In this document: positions 1 to 8,642 of the stretch, piece after piece
How the letters are laid out: every line of letters begins with the position of its first letter
How positions within the stretch are numbered: position 1 is the stretch's first letter
Assembly (NCBI GenBank): GCA_036339375.1
Contig: JAYZBC010000010.1
Location: forward strand, 1-27,906
Length of the DNA stretch: 27,906 bases
Direction of reading: 5' to 3'
Origin: JAYZBC01 sp036339375
Lineage (GTDB): Bacteria > Pseudomonadota > Alphaproteobacteria > MPNO01 > UBA2964
Program-made: the position numbers and the translations under genes
The notes under the pieces: model-generated
The model's input: only the letters and a program-made list of their open reading frames with translations
The model's database searches: none
What the model was told of the DNA's origin: nothing

Positions 1-691
1 CAGGTCGAACTAGATTTTTGTTTATCGTTGGTTCCATTGAATTCGTTGCTGAAACTAAAATATCCGCATTTTTAGCAGCTTCTTGTGGCGTACTCACGGC
101 AACAGCTTCAATTCCAAATTTTTCTCTGTAAGTTTGTACAAAGTTAAGACAATTTTTCCTGGTTGGGCTATACACTTGGAGTCGCTCTATTGAGCGAACG
201 GCACACATTGCCTCTACTTGCGCGCCTGCTTGCCAACCAGAACCTAAGACCCCGAGTACCCGGCTATCCTCTCGAGATAAAAATTTTGCAGCAACCCCGC
301 TGGATCCCCCAACCCGGGTTTTTTGGGTGTAACCATCATTGAACGTACAAAGCAATTGCCCTGTCCCTGTGGAAAACAACAAAACTAATCCGTTATAACG
401 TTGCCCATCAGATACTGGCAATTTCACTCGACGTGGCGAACCATTTACCTCCGGCCAAGTGACAATGTCAGAATTTAGACGTAAAGCAGTTACCCCAGCA
501 CGGGGCCAACTCCCCGACATTGTTTTGAATGCATGCACGGCTTCTGGTCTTTCGTTATCCACCAATAAATCCTGACGAGGTATTTCTGCAGCATCGTGGT
601 TGCCGAGGTCAAAATAAGCCTGTTCTAAAGTGCTAACACATTCCGGCATTAACAGTATTTGTTCCACATCTTTGTTGGTCAGAATAAACAT
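1..691 (-). CDS. Ornithine cyclodeaminase / mu-crystallin family protein, partial (C-terminus off the window)
   Basis: An open frame runs from an ATG at 689-691 to the left edge, giving about 230 N-terminal residues. The protein begins MFILTNKDVEQILLMPECV and contains GGSSGVAAKFLSRED followed by VLGVLGSGWQAGAQVEA, the NAD(P)-binding Rossmann glycine motif of the family. Known members are NAD(P)-dependent imine or ketimine reductases, ornithine cyclodeaminases or alanine dehydrogenases, so the substrate cannot be named. A clear Shine-Dalgarno GGAG lies 5 nt before the ATG. The gene is transcribed away from the hydrolase at 891; the shared 199-nt gap is very AT-rich. The end of the Rossmann domain and the rest of the dimerisation domain lie outside the window. 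Confidence 0.9.
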   Translation of the reverse strand, partial: MFILTNKDVEQILLMPECVSTLEQAYFDLGNHDAAEIPRQDLLVDNERPEAVHAFKTMSGSWPRAGVTALRLNSDIVTWPEVNGSPRRVKLPVSDGQRYNGLVLLFSTGTGQLLCTFNDGYTQKTRVGGSSGVAAKFLSREDSRVLGVLGSGWQAGAQVEAMCAVRSIERLQVYSPTRKNCLNFVQTYREKFGIEAVAVSTPQEAAKNADILVSATNSMEPTINKNLVRP

Positions 692-890
692 AGTTACTCC
701 ATAAAATTTTAGTTTTTGAAAATTTATTTGAGTTACCTCTAAACCCGCAAATTTTTATGTTAAAATTTTAATTAAATTTTCCAAAAAAAAGAAATTTAAT
801 TATAAATATTTTACACTACCGTTTGACTAAGATTGGTATCCTTTTAAAAAAGATAGTCTCTAAATTAGCTATTCACCGGAGGACGTGATT

Positions 891-1784
891 TTGCCTGAAG
901 TAAAAAATACTCAATTTTTTAAGCCAAAATGCATTTACCGCAATTTTACTCAGGAAGAATTAAACCTTCAGTACGATGCTAGGGCCACTGCTCCTGATGG
1001 AGACAAATTTCGAAAATTTATTTCGGAAAACAGTGCACGCGTTCGTAAGAAACTGGATTGCCAAATTGACGTGGAATACGGAAAAACAGAAGCTGAAGTT
1101 GTAAATATTTTTCCTGCAAACAATCCAAATTCTCCGGTTGTTTTTTTTATTCATGGTGGCTATTGGCGGTCTTCGAGTCAGAAGGATGTAGATCTATATG
1201 CAGAGTCTTTTATTCCTGCGGGCTGTGCCTACGTGACAGTTAATTATTTGTTGGCACCAAAAGCATCAATCGACCTAATTGTTCATCAATGCCGGGTAGC
1301 TCTAGCATGGATTTACCGGAACGCCATTGACTTCAACGGAGATCCCAACGAAATCTATGTCATTGGCCGATCTGCTGGGGGACATTTGGCGGGTATGATG
1401 CTTGCCAATAGCTGGCGTTCCGATTTTGATTTGCCCGAAAGTTTAATCAAGGGGGCGTGTGTTCTTTCAGGATTGTTTGATCTGGAGCCTGTCAGGTTAT
1501 CAAACGCTAATGAATGGGCCAAGCTTGATAAAGAGTCTGCTTATCGAAATAGTCCGTTGCATCATCTTCCGGAATTTGGATGTCCTTTGATTGTAGGATG
1601 GGGAGAGCATGAGACAAATGAATTTAAGCGGCAATCAGATATTTATCGAATTGCGTGGCAAGCGAGAGGGTGGCCCTGTCAAACTATGGAATTTTCTGGA
1701 AAACACCATTTCGCTTCTATGCCCGATTTAATGTTCCCTTCTGAAACCTGTACTAAAGCGGTATTTTTACAAATAGGTTTGTAA
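891..1784 (+). CDS. Alpha/beta hydrolase, arylformamidase-like
   Basis: This is a soluble alpha/beta hydrolase of 297 residues. With the chosen start, the oxyanion-hole motif HGGYWR is at residues 88-93 and the nucleophile elbow GRSAGG has Ser161; a late His in GKHHF (near residue 276) fits the catalytic histidine. The HGGYW plus G-x-S-A-G-G combination resembles bacterial and eukaryotic kynurenine formamidases and related carboxylesterases. No other kynurenine-pathway gene is present, so the substrate is open. A strong GGAGGA at 878-883 is only 1 nt from a GTG at 885 but 7 nt from TTG 891, so TTG is preferred; GTG 885 would add two residues. It is followed 114 nt later by a second, unrelated hydrolase. 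Confidence 0.85.
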   Translation: MPEVKNTQFFKPKCIYRNFTQEELNLQYDARATAPDGDKFRKFISENSARVRKKLDCQIDVEYGKTEAEVVNIFPANNPNSPVVFFIHGGYWRSSSQKDVDLYAESFIPAGCAYVTVNYLLAPKASIDLIVHQCRVALAWIYRNAIDFNGDPNEIYVIGRSAGGHLAGMMLANSWRSDFDLPESLIKGACVLSGLFDLEPVRLSNANEWAKLDKESAYRNSPLHHLPEFGCPLIVGWGEHETNEFKRQSDIYRIAWQARGWPCQTMEFSGKHHFASMPDLMFPSETCTKAVFLQIGL

Positions 1785-1898
1785 CTAAAAGTAAAAGGAT
1801 TTTTGTTACGAAAATTTTAAATTGGTTGAGAAGGTCGACAAAGAATTATGGTTTATGTTGATTTACTGTGTTAAGCGGCTTACCGAAAAGAGATTAAA

Positions 1899-3266
1899 AT
1901 GAAAGATAATAATGATTGGGTTCCTCCAACAGAAGTTTCTCGAGACCAGTGTTTAAAAGAATCACAAAAACTACTCTCTCGTCCCGATATTCCCTTTAAT
2001 GAGCACGAAGATCTATTTCGGATTACAGCTGTTGGTTTGGAATGGGATTTAGGCGCACAAATCTATCAGCCCCAAAATGCCTCCGACAATGCAATAGGGC
2101 CGGACGGTAAAAAGATAGGAGTTTTTCTTTTATCGGGTGGGGACGGTGATTTCAAAACCATGGCACCCGTAGCGAAACTTTTGTGTGGTAAATTAGGTTT
2201 TAAGGTTGTAACCATGACGTATCCAGGCCGGCTTTACCTTGATGATCCGTCACGGAAATGGCCGGGGGATACTATTAATCCAGATAAAAGTATTAGGACA
2301 CCCCAGTGGCTGACGGGGGAACATATTTCACCGGATCAGTACGAAGTTAAGAAAGATACCTCTATTCGTGAACGTTATGGAACGCGGACTGTATTACACG
2401 CTAAGCCAGGGTCAACTTTTTGGTACAGGATGGCGGGCTGGCCAGCTGCATTTGAGAGCGGTGGTATCGAAGCCATGAAAAGAAATTTACCAAGGGAAGA
2501 TTTTTCAATTTTTGTGCACGGCCATTCTACAGGGGGTCCTTTTGTTTTTATGCTATCGCAGCGTGTCCCTAACGTTGCAGGCGTAATGGCAATCGAAAAT
2601 TCTGCTTTTGGTTTTATAAACGAAGCTAAGCTCGCAAAAATTGGTTCCCTGGGGACTATTGGGAATTTTGAAAAATTGGTTACAGAAACTCAGCGTTCGG
2701 ACCCTTTTTATGAGCTTTATATTCGTACTTGGCGAGATAAAGCGCGTTACGTAGGCCCTGAAAAATTGGGGCAAGAGGGTCCTGTTGCGCTTATGCGTTT
2801 ACCTCTCGTTATGGAAGAGGTGATGGAGCGTTGGGAAGCGGCAAAAATGCAGCCGCAGTTTAAATGTGAATATACCGTTAGTACAAATATTGAGAGTTCT
2901 CTGGAAGAGGGTGCACGTGTTACCGCCGAAAGGCTGAATTTAAATCAAAAAGATACAGACGCATTGGTTAGTAAATTTTTAGGTTATGCACGGCAACAAA
3001 GTGGCACAGAAACAAAACCTGTTCCGCCCATTTTGTTTTGCGTGTCAAAGGATAGTCGTGACCATGGTGTGGAGAGCTACAAGACGTTGGTTATGCCTAT
3101 GTTTTCCAAGATGACGCCTCCACCCAAGACGGCATTGGTCCATTTTCAGGCGGGTGTCCATTCGTACTGGACTGAAGAAGAAGGTTTGCCCTTAGGAATT
3201 GCACCATCCGTAGCACAATTGTGGAACGATGCAGTAAAAGCAGGTTTTTTTGTCAAAGGTGATTAG
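1899..3266 (+). CDS. Alpha/beta hydrolase family protein of unknown substrate
   Basis: A 455-residue protein with an alpha/beta hydrolase nucleophile elbow, GHSTGG (Ser210), preceded by a hydrophobic strand (FSIFVH). VFLLSGGDGDFKTMAP near residue 76 looks like the strand and turn before the oxyanion hole. Candidate acid and histidine residues lie in VSKDSRDHG and in the C-terminal HFQAGVHSYW. It is longer than a minimal hydrolase because of an insert after the first strands (roughly residues 105-170) and a helical section before the C-terminal strands. No signal peptide is seen. I do not recognise a named family; the call rests on the elbow motif and strand pattern. Its 3' end overlaps the convergent LysR gene by 14 nt. 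Confidence 0.7.
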   Translation: MKDNNDWVPPTEVSRDQCLKESQKLLSRPDIPFNEHEDLFRITAVGLEWDLGAQIYQPQNASDNAIGPDGKKIGVFLLSGGDGDFKTMAPVAKLLCGKLGFKVVTMTYPGRLYLDDPSRKWPGDTINPDKSIRTPQWLTGEHISPDQYEVKKDTSIRERYGTRTVLHAKPGSTFWYRMAGWPAAFESGGIEAMKRNLPREDFSIFVHGHSTGGPFVFMLSQRVPNVAGVMAIENSAFGFINEAKLAKIGSLGTIGNFEKLVTETQRSDPFYELYIRTWRDKARYVGPEKLGQEGPVALMRLPLVMEEVMERWEAAKMQPQFKCEYTVSTNIESSLEEGARVTAERLNLNQKDTDALVSKFLGYARQQSGTETKPVPPILFCVSKDSRDHGVESYKTLVMPMFSKMTPPPKTALVHFQAGVHSYWTEEEGLPLGIAPSVAQLWNDAVKAGFFVKGD

Positions 3267-4152
3267 CTAATTGTGCGCTTTTTCGGAGTGTTTTTAAAAA
3301 CGTACTTATCGCAATGGATGGCGCTGCCCTTTTATTCATAATAAGTGCAACCGTTCTATAAATTGGTGGTTCCGTGGCCCGAAAAAGAACTCTTGATGAA
3401 ACAAAATCTCGAGCGGTGGTCTTATCAACCAATGCCAACCCAGCCCCTGCCTCAACCATTCGACAAAGAGATTCGTGGGTTCTCGCCTGACCAACGATAA
3501 TTGGGATGACTTTTTCACTCTTTAATGCTTTCCAAATGACGGAACCGTATTCACTATCCTCAGGCAGAACGACCATCCGTCGGCCATTCAAGTCACGAAG
3601 CTTTATCGTTTTTCGGTTTTGATAAGGGTCATCAGGGTGTATGGCAACGAAGGCAGTGGTCTTAAATAAGGGTTCTGTCTTGATAAGCGCATCAGAGACC
3701 GTCGCCGATGCAATGCCAACGTCAAAGGATTGGGACACAATACCTTGGACCACACCAGCAGTTCCCGAACTTTCTAGCTCCACCAAAATTCCCGGATTGT
3801 CTTTTATGAACTGGCCAACAATACTAGCGACAAAGCCATCCGCGTATTTTGAGAGAGCTACAACTCGTACATTACCAGTAGCCTTTTCTTTAATACCATT
3901 CGCTACCTGTCGAATTCTTTCAAGACCGACGAAAGACAGTTTGACTTCCTCATAAAGTGTATGTGCGTCTTGTGTTGGCATTAACCCACGGGCACGACGT
4001 TCAAACAATTGAAAACCTAACTCAATTTCTAAATCTGCTAAAAGTCGACTGACCGCTGGTTGGGAAATAAACAAGACCTCTGATGCTGCTGTCGCGGAAC
4101 CAAACTCGATAGTGGCGCGAAAAGCCTCTATTTGTCGAAAATTTATAGGCAT
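3253..4152 (-). CDS. LysR-family transcriptional regulator
   Basis: A 299-residue protein of typical LTTR length. The N-terminal winged helix-turn-helix spans about residues 1-65: RQIEAFRATIEFGSATAAS, then ISQPAVSRLLADLE and LGFQLFER, the canonical LTTR sequence pattern. The rest (about 90-295) is the periplasmic-binding-protein-like effector domain. LTTRs usually regulate the divergent neighbour, here the cluster of three THI5-like genes starting at 4285. The 132-nt divergent spacer holds an inverted repeat with a T-N11-A core (4162-4185), a plausible operator. The effector is unknown. The stop overlaps the 3' end of the convergent hydrolase by 14 nt. Confidence 0.93.
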   Translation of the reverse strand: MPINFRQIEAFRATIEFGSATAASEVLFISQPAVSRLLADLEIELGFQLFERRARGLMPTQDAHTLYEEVKLSFVGLERIRQVANGIKEKATGNVRVVALSKYADGFVASIVGQFIKDNPGILVELESSGTAGVVQGIVSQSFDVGIASATVSDALIKTEPLFKTTAFVAIHPDDPYQNRKTIKLRDLNGRRMVVLPEDSEYGSVIWKALKSEKVIPIIVGQARTHESLCRMVEAGAGLALVDKTTARDFVSSRVLFRATEPPIYRTVALIMNKRAAPSIAISTFLKTLRKSAQLANHL

Positions 4153-4161
4153 AATCTATTA

Positions 4162-4185
4162 TAACATTTATTTATATCAATGTTA
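4162..4185. promoter_or_regulatory. Candidate LysR operator (inverted repeat)
   Basis: TAACATT at 4162-4168 and AATGTTA at 4179-4185 form a perfect 7-bp inverted repeat around a 10-nt AT-rich spacer. T4168 and A4180 are separated by 11 nt, the T-N11-A signature of LTTR boxes. It starts 10 bp upstream of the LysR start codon and lies 100 bp before the first THI5-like gene, where autorepression and divergent activation sites are normally found. Binding itself is inference. Confidence 0.5.
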
Positions 4186-4284
4186 CATAATAAAATTCGC
4201 TATTATTTTAAAAATCTGGCACAATTAACAATTAAATGAGAATAAATGAACAAAACTGAATTTGCGTTACAGGGGATATCCAAG

Positions 4285-5220
4285 ATGAAAACACTCGTAC
4301 TTGAAACTACTGCTCCTTTCCAGGGTTTAGCTGAGTTGGTTGCAAATGATGAAGGGCTCTTTGAAAAAGAAGGATTAAATATTGAATGGGTCGACAGGGA
4401 TAAGGGTGTAAAAAAAGAAACTCGGACAGATATTACTAACCCTGCCGAGCTTGACCCTCACTCAAGCCACGGAAAGCTTTTCGAACAAGGTAAAGCGGAT
4501 ATGTATAATGCGTGCGAGTGGGGAAATTATTGCCGGGTCCAGGATTCAAGTGTTCAGAGTGGGCGCCAAGTTGGACGGCGAGCCATAGTGACTTTTGCAG
4601 GTTTGGTCGTTCGCCCCGAATCCGAAGTGTATACACCCCAGCAATTAGCAGGCAAACTAGTTGGTGTCCCCTTTTATTTTGGAACACATTATTTGGCACT
4701 TCATATGCTGGAGGGATTTCTGCCAAGGGATCAAATAAATGTGTGTAGTGCGCCCAACGGGTCGCGTCTTCGTTACGATTCAATGATGTCAGGGGAAGTA
4801 GAGGCGACAACCCTTACAGAACCATACCTTTCTCTTGCGGAAAAAAATGGTTGCCGTGTAATTTCAACTGCATTTTATCACGGTACAGAAGTTGCGTCTG
4901 ACAAAGTAGACGCTGAGACCTATGCGAAATTTAACAAAGCGGTAAGGGGAGCGGTTAAACGTATCAACGCAGATAAAGGAAAATATCTCCAGTATTTTAT
5001 TGATTACCACAAAACAAGAGACCCAGAAATTGGGACATTAAAAACATCTGATTTAAAGGCGAGTAGAATTGTCGTAGTTGATCCAGCACCTATTCCGGAT
5101 GAAGAGCTTGCACGTACAGCCGATTGGATCAAAAGCTGGGGTATGCTTTCCGACACAGAGGACCAAAATGTATTGGTTAATATGGAAGTGCAGCATGGAG
5201 GACACGCCGCAGCCGAATAA
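4285..5220 (+). CDS. NMT1/THI5-like protein, tandem paralog 1
   Basis: A 311-residue protein with the NMT1/THI5 (NitT/TauT-type) periplasmic-binding-protein fold: a KTLVLETTAPFQGLAELV first strand, then EGLFEKEGLNIEW, a YFGTHYLALHMLEGF domain-2 helix and LTEPYLSLAEKNGC. A longer frame begins at ATG 4246, but ATG 4285 aligns with the starts of both paralogs and has AGGGG 9 nt upstream. There is no signal peptide or lipobox, so the product looks cytoplasmic. Residues 61-87 are identical in all three copies, including His62, Cys77 and Cys83. Family members are either ABC-transporter binding proteins or enzymes such as yeast THI5, which makes the thiamine pyrimidine precursor. With no permease or ATPase nearby, an enzymatic or ligand-sensing role is at least as likely; the ligand is unknown. 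Confidence 0.85.
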   Translation: MKTLVLETTAPFQGLAELVANDEGLFEKEGLNIEWVDRDKGVKKETRTDITNPAELDPHSSHGKLFEQGKADMYNACEWGNYCRVQDSSVQSGRQVGRRAIVTFAGLVVRPESEVYTPQQLAGKLVGVPFYFGTHYLALHMLEGFLPRDQINVCSAPNGSRLRYDSMMSGEVEATTLTEPYLSLAEKNGCRVISTAFYHGTEVASDKVDAETYAKFNKAVRGAVKRINADKGKYLQYFIDYHKTRDPEIGTLKTSDLKASRIVVVDPAPIPDEELARTADWIKSWGMLSDTEDQNVLVNMEVQHGGHAAAE

Positions 5221-5284
5221 CAAATCAAAGAAAGCAATTTCTGAGAAGTCGGCAGATTTTTAAATTTCACCCTGAGGAGTAGAA

Positions 5285-6217
5285 ATGAAAAAACTTACTC
5301 TAGAAACCACAGCACCCTTTCAAGGGCTTGCGGAGCTTGTAGCGGATAAAGAAGGTCTTTTTGAAGAGCAAGGGCTTCAAATTGAGTGGGCAGACCGTGA
5401 AAAAAACGTTGATAAGTCTGTTGACCAAAACGTGACGAGCCACGAGGGCGTCAATCCATTTGCAAGCCATGGCAAACTTTTTGAGCAGGGTAAGGCAGAC
5501 ATGTACAATGCGTGTGAGTGGGGAAATTATTGCCGCGTTCAGGATACTGACCAGGGAGGACGGCAGCTTGGTCGTCGTGCTATCGTTTGTTTTGCGGGTC
5601 TTTATGTTCGTCCAGAATCCGACGTTTTTACTCCTCAACAGTTAGCAGGTAAAAACGTAGGAGCTCCCTTTTATTTTGGTACACATTACCTGATTTTGCA
5701 TATGCTTGAAGGTTTTATGACACGTGATCAAATTAAACTTGTGCGTGCACCCAATGGGTCAAAATTTCGTTATGATTCTCTGCGGTCGGGCGAGTATGAA
5801 GCCACTTGCTTAACCGAACCGTATGCTTCATTAGCTGAGAAGGAGGGTTGCCGAATGGTCACATCTTCTTTTTTACATGGCACAGAGGTTGCGTCTGATC
5901 GGGTCGACACCGAAACTTACAAAAAATTTAATCGTGCTGTAAAAATAGCGGTAAAAAGAATTCAAGCCAGTAGATCGTCTTACATGCATTACTTTTTAGA
6001 TTATTACAGAGATAAAGATCCTAGAATTGCATCGATGGATGTAAGCGATCTTCGTGAAGCCCGTGTAGTTGTAGTAGATCCTGCGCCCATCCCTGAAGAC
6101 GAAGCCAAACGTACAGCGGAGTGGATCAAGAGTTGGGGGATGCTTGCGGAAACTGAGGATACAGCCAGTCTTATCAATATGGAGGTCCAGCAGGGGGCAC
6201 ACAGTGCTGCTGAATAG
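5285..6217 (+). CDS. NMT1/THI5-like protein, tandem paralog 2
   Basis: The 310-residue second copy starts MKKLTLETTAPFQGL and keeps the whole architecture of paralog 1, including the invariant block at residues 61-87 (His62, Cys77, Cys83), the FYFGTHYLILHMLEGF helix, the CLTEPYASLAEKEGC segment and the C-terminal INMEVQQGAHSAAE. A strong GAGGAG lies just upstream of ATG 5285. It follows paralog 1 by 64 nt with no evident terminator, so the two are probably cotranscribed. There is no signal peptide. The copies differ at many synonymous and surface positions, so the duplication is not recent. Function as for paralog 1: binding-protein fold, ligand unknown. Confidence 0.85.
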   Translation: MKKLTLETTAPFQGLAELVADKEGLFEEQGLQIEWADREKNVDKSVDQNVTSHEGVNPFASHGKLFEQGKADMYNACEWGNYCRVQDTDQGGRQLGRRAIVCFAGLYVRPESDVFTPQQLAGKNVGAPFYFGTHYLILHMLEGFMTRDQIKLVRAPNGSKFRYDSLRSGEYEATCLTEPYASLAEKEGCRMVTSSFLHGTEVASDRVDTETYKKFNRAVKIAVKRIQASRSSYMHYFLDYYRDKDPRIASMDVSDLREARVVVVDPAPIPEDEAKRTAEWIKSWGMLAETEDTASLINMEVQQGAHSAAE

Positions 6218-6304
6218 ATGCTTTTGTTAAATTGATTTTTCTTTTGGACTTACAATTTTTGTTAAAGATATCAGTTTTATCGAAAAAAAATTAGGGAAGG
6301 TGAA

Positions 6305-7240
6305 ATGAAAAAACTCGTCCTTGAAACGACGGCACCGTTTCAGGGTTTACCTGAGCTTGTTGCATTTGATGAAGGGTTGTTTGAAGCGGAAGGCCTGGCA
6401 GTAGAGTGGGTAGATCGTGATACCGGCCCCAAGCCTGATACGCAGCGTAATATCACAAGCCCTGATCAACTGAGCCCTTTTTCCAGTCACGGAAAACTTT
6501 TTGAGCAAGGTAAAGCAGATATGTATAATGCCTGCGAATGGGGAAATTATTGTCGTGTGCAAGATTCTAAATTGGGCGGACGACAGGTAGGGAGAAGAGC
6601 CATAGTCACTTTTGGAGCGCTGGTCGTTCCACCTGGCTCCAGTGCTTATACCCCTCAACAAATGGCTGGGAAGACGGTAGGGTTGCCCTACTACTTTGGT
6701 ACTCACTTTTTGGCATTGTTATTACTAGAAGGGTTTTTGCCGCGTGAACAGATCAAAACCTGTTCAACTCCCAATGGTTCAAGAAGGCAATATGATGCCA
6801 TGCTCCGTGGAGACTATGAAGGGGCCTGTCTAACTGAGCCCTATATTTCATTGGCTGAGAAACAAGGCTGCCGGGTATTGGCTTCGGCCTCTTTTCACGG
6901 AACAGAAGTTGTATCTGATAAAGTCGACACCGAAACTTATTCGGCATTCAACCGAGCTGTCACAGAGGCTGTAGGAAGAATTAAAGACAATAAGTTAAAA
7001 TATATGAACTATTTTATTGATTATTATAAAGACCGAGATCCTGAAATTTCTAGGGTACTCACATTGGGAGATTTAACACCCAGCAGAATAATTGTTCAAA
7101 AACCAATGCCAATACCAGAACGAGAATTGCAGCGTTCTTATGAGTGGATTAGAAGCTGGGGATTGTTATCTGAAACAGAAAGGGCGAGTAGCCTTGTAGA
7201 TCAAAAATCACAAAATATGGTCCACTCGGCTGCCGAATAG
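6305..7240 (+). CDS. NMT1/THI5-like protein, tandem paralog 3
   Basis: The 311-residue third copy starts MKKLVLETTAPFQGLPELV. It has the invariant block at residues 61-87, a YYFGTHFLALLLLEGF helix, the CLTEPYISLAEKQGC segment and ends in VHSAAE, matching the tails of the other two. It is the most divergent copy, especially in the C-terminal third (VLTLGDLTPSRIIVQKPMPIPERE replaces the VVVDPAPIP stretch shared by copies 1 and 2). GGAAGG precedes the ATG. It lies 87 nt after paralog 2 and is followed by a likely hairpin terminator at 7265, so it probably closes the transcription unit. Again there is no signal peptide and no transporter partner. Confidence 0.85.
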   Translation: MKKLVLETTAPFQGLPELVAFDEGLFEAEGLAVEWVDRDTGPKPDTQRNITSPDQLSPFSSHGKLFEQGKADMYNACEWGNYCRVQDSKLGGRQVGRRAIVTFGALVVPPGSSAYTPQQMAGKTVGLPYYFGTHFLALLLLEGFLPREQIKTCSTPNGSRRQYDAMLRGDYEGACLTEPYISLAEKQGCRVLASASFHGTEVVSDKVDTETYSAFNRAVTEAVGRIKDNKLKYMNYFIDYYKDRDPEISRVLTLGDLTPSRIIVQKPMPIPERELQRSYEWIRSWGLLSETERASSLVDQKSQNMVHSAAE

Positions 7241-7264
7241 TAAAGTGTTTATAGGCAGGAGATT

Positions 7265-7296
7265 TGTCTACCATGGTTAGACATTTTTATATTTTT
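7265..7296 (+). terminator. Probable Rho-independent terminator after the THI5-like cluster
   Basis: TGTCTA at 7265-7270 and TAGACA at 7278-7283 form a 6-bp stem around a 7-nt loop, directly followed by TTTTTATATTTTT. The stem is short and AT-leaning, so termination may be partial. It lies 24 nt after the stop of paralog 3 and before ispG. Confidence 0.5.
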
Positions 7297-7401
7297 AATG
7301 GCTTAAACCGGTACCCATTTTTCTTTAACTCTAAATTTGAAATTCTTTTAAAATGATAAATTTCTTTAACTATCTTGTACATATTTTTGGCATACTGATT
7401 T

Positions 7402-8640
7402 ATGGCAGAGAATAAAATAGGGATACATCGCCGCTATACTAAAACGGTTATGGTAGGTGGGGTCGCAATCGGTGGAGAAAACCCGATTGTAGTCCAATCA
7501 ATGACCAATACAGATACTGCGGACGTGGATGCAACAACGAAACAGGTGTTGCAGCTTGCTAGTGCGGGTTCTGAATTGGTACGTATAACGGTGGATCGTG
7601 AGGAAGCAGCAGCAGCTGTCCCATATATACGGGATGCTCTAGCAAAAAATGGTGTGGAAGTCCCTTTAGTTGGTGATTTTCATTATATCGGGGATAAACT
7701 GTTGAGGCAGCATCCAGCTTGCGCTGAAGCCTTAGCAAAATACCGCATTAATCCCGGCAATGTAGGTTTTGGTGAAAAACGAGATCCCCAATTTTCAACC
7801 ATGGTTGAAATTGCGTTGAAATTTGATCGTCCTATCAGGATCGGGGTGAACTGGGGCAGCCTAGACCAAGATCTGCTAACCCGCATGATGGATGATAATG
7901 CGAAGTCAAAAACGCCCAAAAATGCCAAGGAAATTACTCGGTATGCTATAATTCAATCCGCGTTATTATCTGCAACTCGTGCTCATGAAATCGGGATGGG
8001 TCCAGAAAAAATAATTATTTCTTGTAAGGTCTCTGATGTACAAGACCTTATTTGGGTTTACAGAAAGCTCTCTAGCCAGTGCGAATATGCATTGCATCTG
8101 GGTTTAACCGAAGCAGGTTTGGGTTCAAAGGGAATCGTTGCATCCACTGCTGCGATGGCAGTTCTCTTACAAGAAGGAATTGGTGATACAATACGTGTTT
8201 CTCTTACCCCTGAACCAAACGGAGATAGGAGTCGGGAAGTTATTGTCGCTCAAGAGATGCTCCAAACGATGGGTTTACGATCCTTTTTTCCTCTTGTAAC
8301 CGCCTGTCCCGGTTGCGGCCGAACGACAAGTACTGTTTTTCAAGGGCTCGCAGACAGAGTGCAAAACTACATACGTAAAAGTATGCCAAATTGGCAGGCA
8401 AATTATGAAGGTGTTGAAGACATGACGGTGGCCGTTATGGGTTGCATTGTTAACGGTCCAGGCGAAAGCAAGCATGCGAATATTGGCATTAGCCTCCCCG
8501 GAACAGGCGAAGAACCAGCAGCCCCAATTTTTATCGATGGTAAAAAAGCAATGACACTTCGTGGCCCAAAAATTGCTGAAGAATTTCAAAAGGTAGTTAA
8601 TGGTTACGTTTCAAGTCATTACCAAAAACGTTCACCATAA
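7402..8640 (+). CDS. ispG: 4-hydroxy-3-methylbut-2-enyl diphosphate synthase (IspG/GcpE)
   Basis: This is the cytoplasmic [4Fe-4S] enzyme of the MEP isoprenoid pathway, converting MEcPP to HMBPP. The N-terminal TIM-barrel begins with NPIVVQSMTNTDTADVDATT, followed by LVRITVDREEAAAAVP, VPLVGDFHY and RINPGNVG. The cluster ligands are visible: Cys302 and Cys305 in ACPGCGRT and Cys348 with Glu355 in GCIVNGPGES, equivalent to Cys270, Cys273, Cys305 and Glu312 of the E. coli enzyme. At 412 residues it is longer than E. coli IspG (about 372), with extra residues partly between Cys305 and Cys348. It stands alone as a housekeeping gene between accessory clusters and ends 2 nt from the convergent transporter gene. 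Confidence 0.97.
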   Translation: MAENKIGIHRRYTKTVMVGGVAIGGENPIVVQSMTNTDTADVDATTKQVLQLASAGSELVRITVDREEAAAAVPYIRDALAKNGVEVPLVGDFHYIGDKLLRQHPACAEALAKYRINPGNVGFGEKRDPQFSTMVEIALKFDRPIRIGVNWGSLDQDLLTRMMDDNAKSKTPKNAKEITRYAIIQSALLSATRAHEIGMGPEKIIISCKVSDVQDLIWVYRKLSSQCEYALHLGLTEAGLGSKGIVASTAAMAVLLQEGIGDTIRVSLTPEPNGDRSREVIVAQEMLQTMGLRSFFPLVTACPGCGRTTSTVFQGLADRVQNYIRKSMPNWQANYEGVEDMTVAVMGCIVNGPGESKHANIGISLPGTGEEPAAPIFIDGKKAMTLRGPKIAEEFQKVVNGYVSSHYQKRSP

Positions 8641-8642
8641 TT

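Noticed and set aside
4246..4284. N-terminal extension of the first THI5-like protein from ATG 4246
   Set aside because: The 13 extra residues are absent from both paralogs and do not form a signal peptide; ATG 4285 has a better ribosome binding site and aligns with the other starts.
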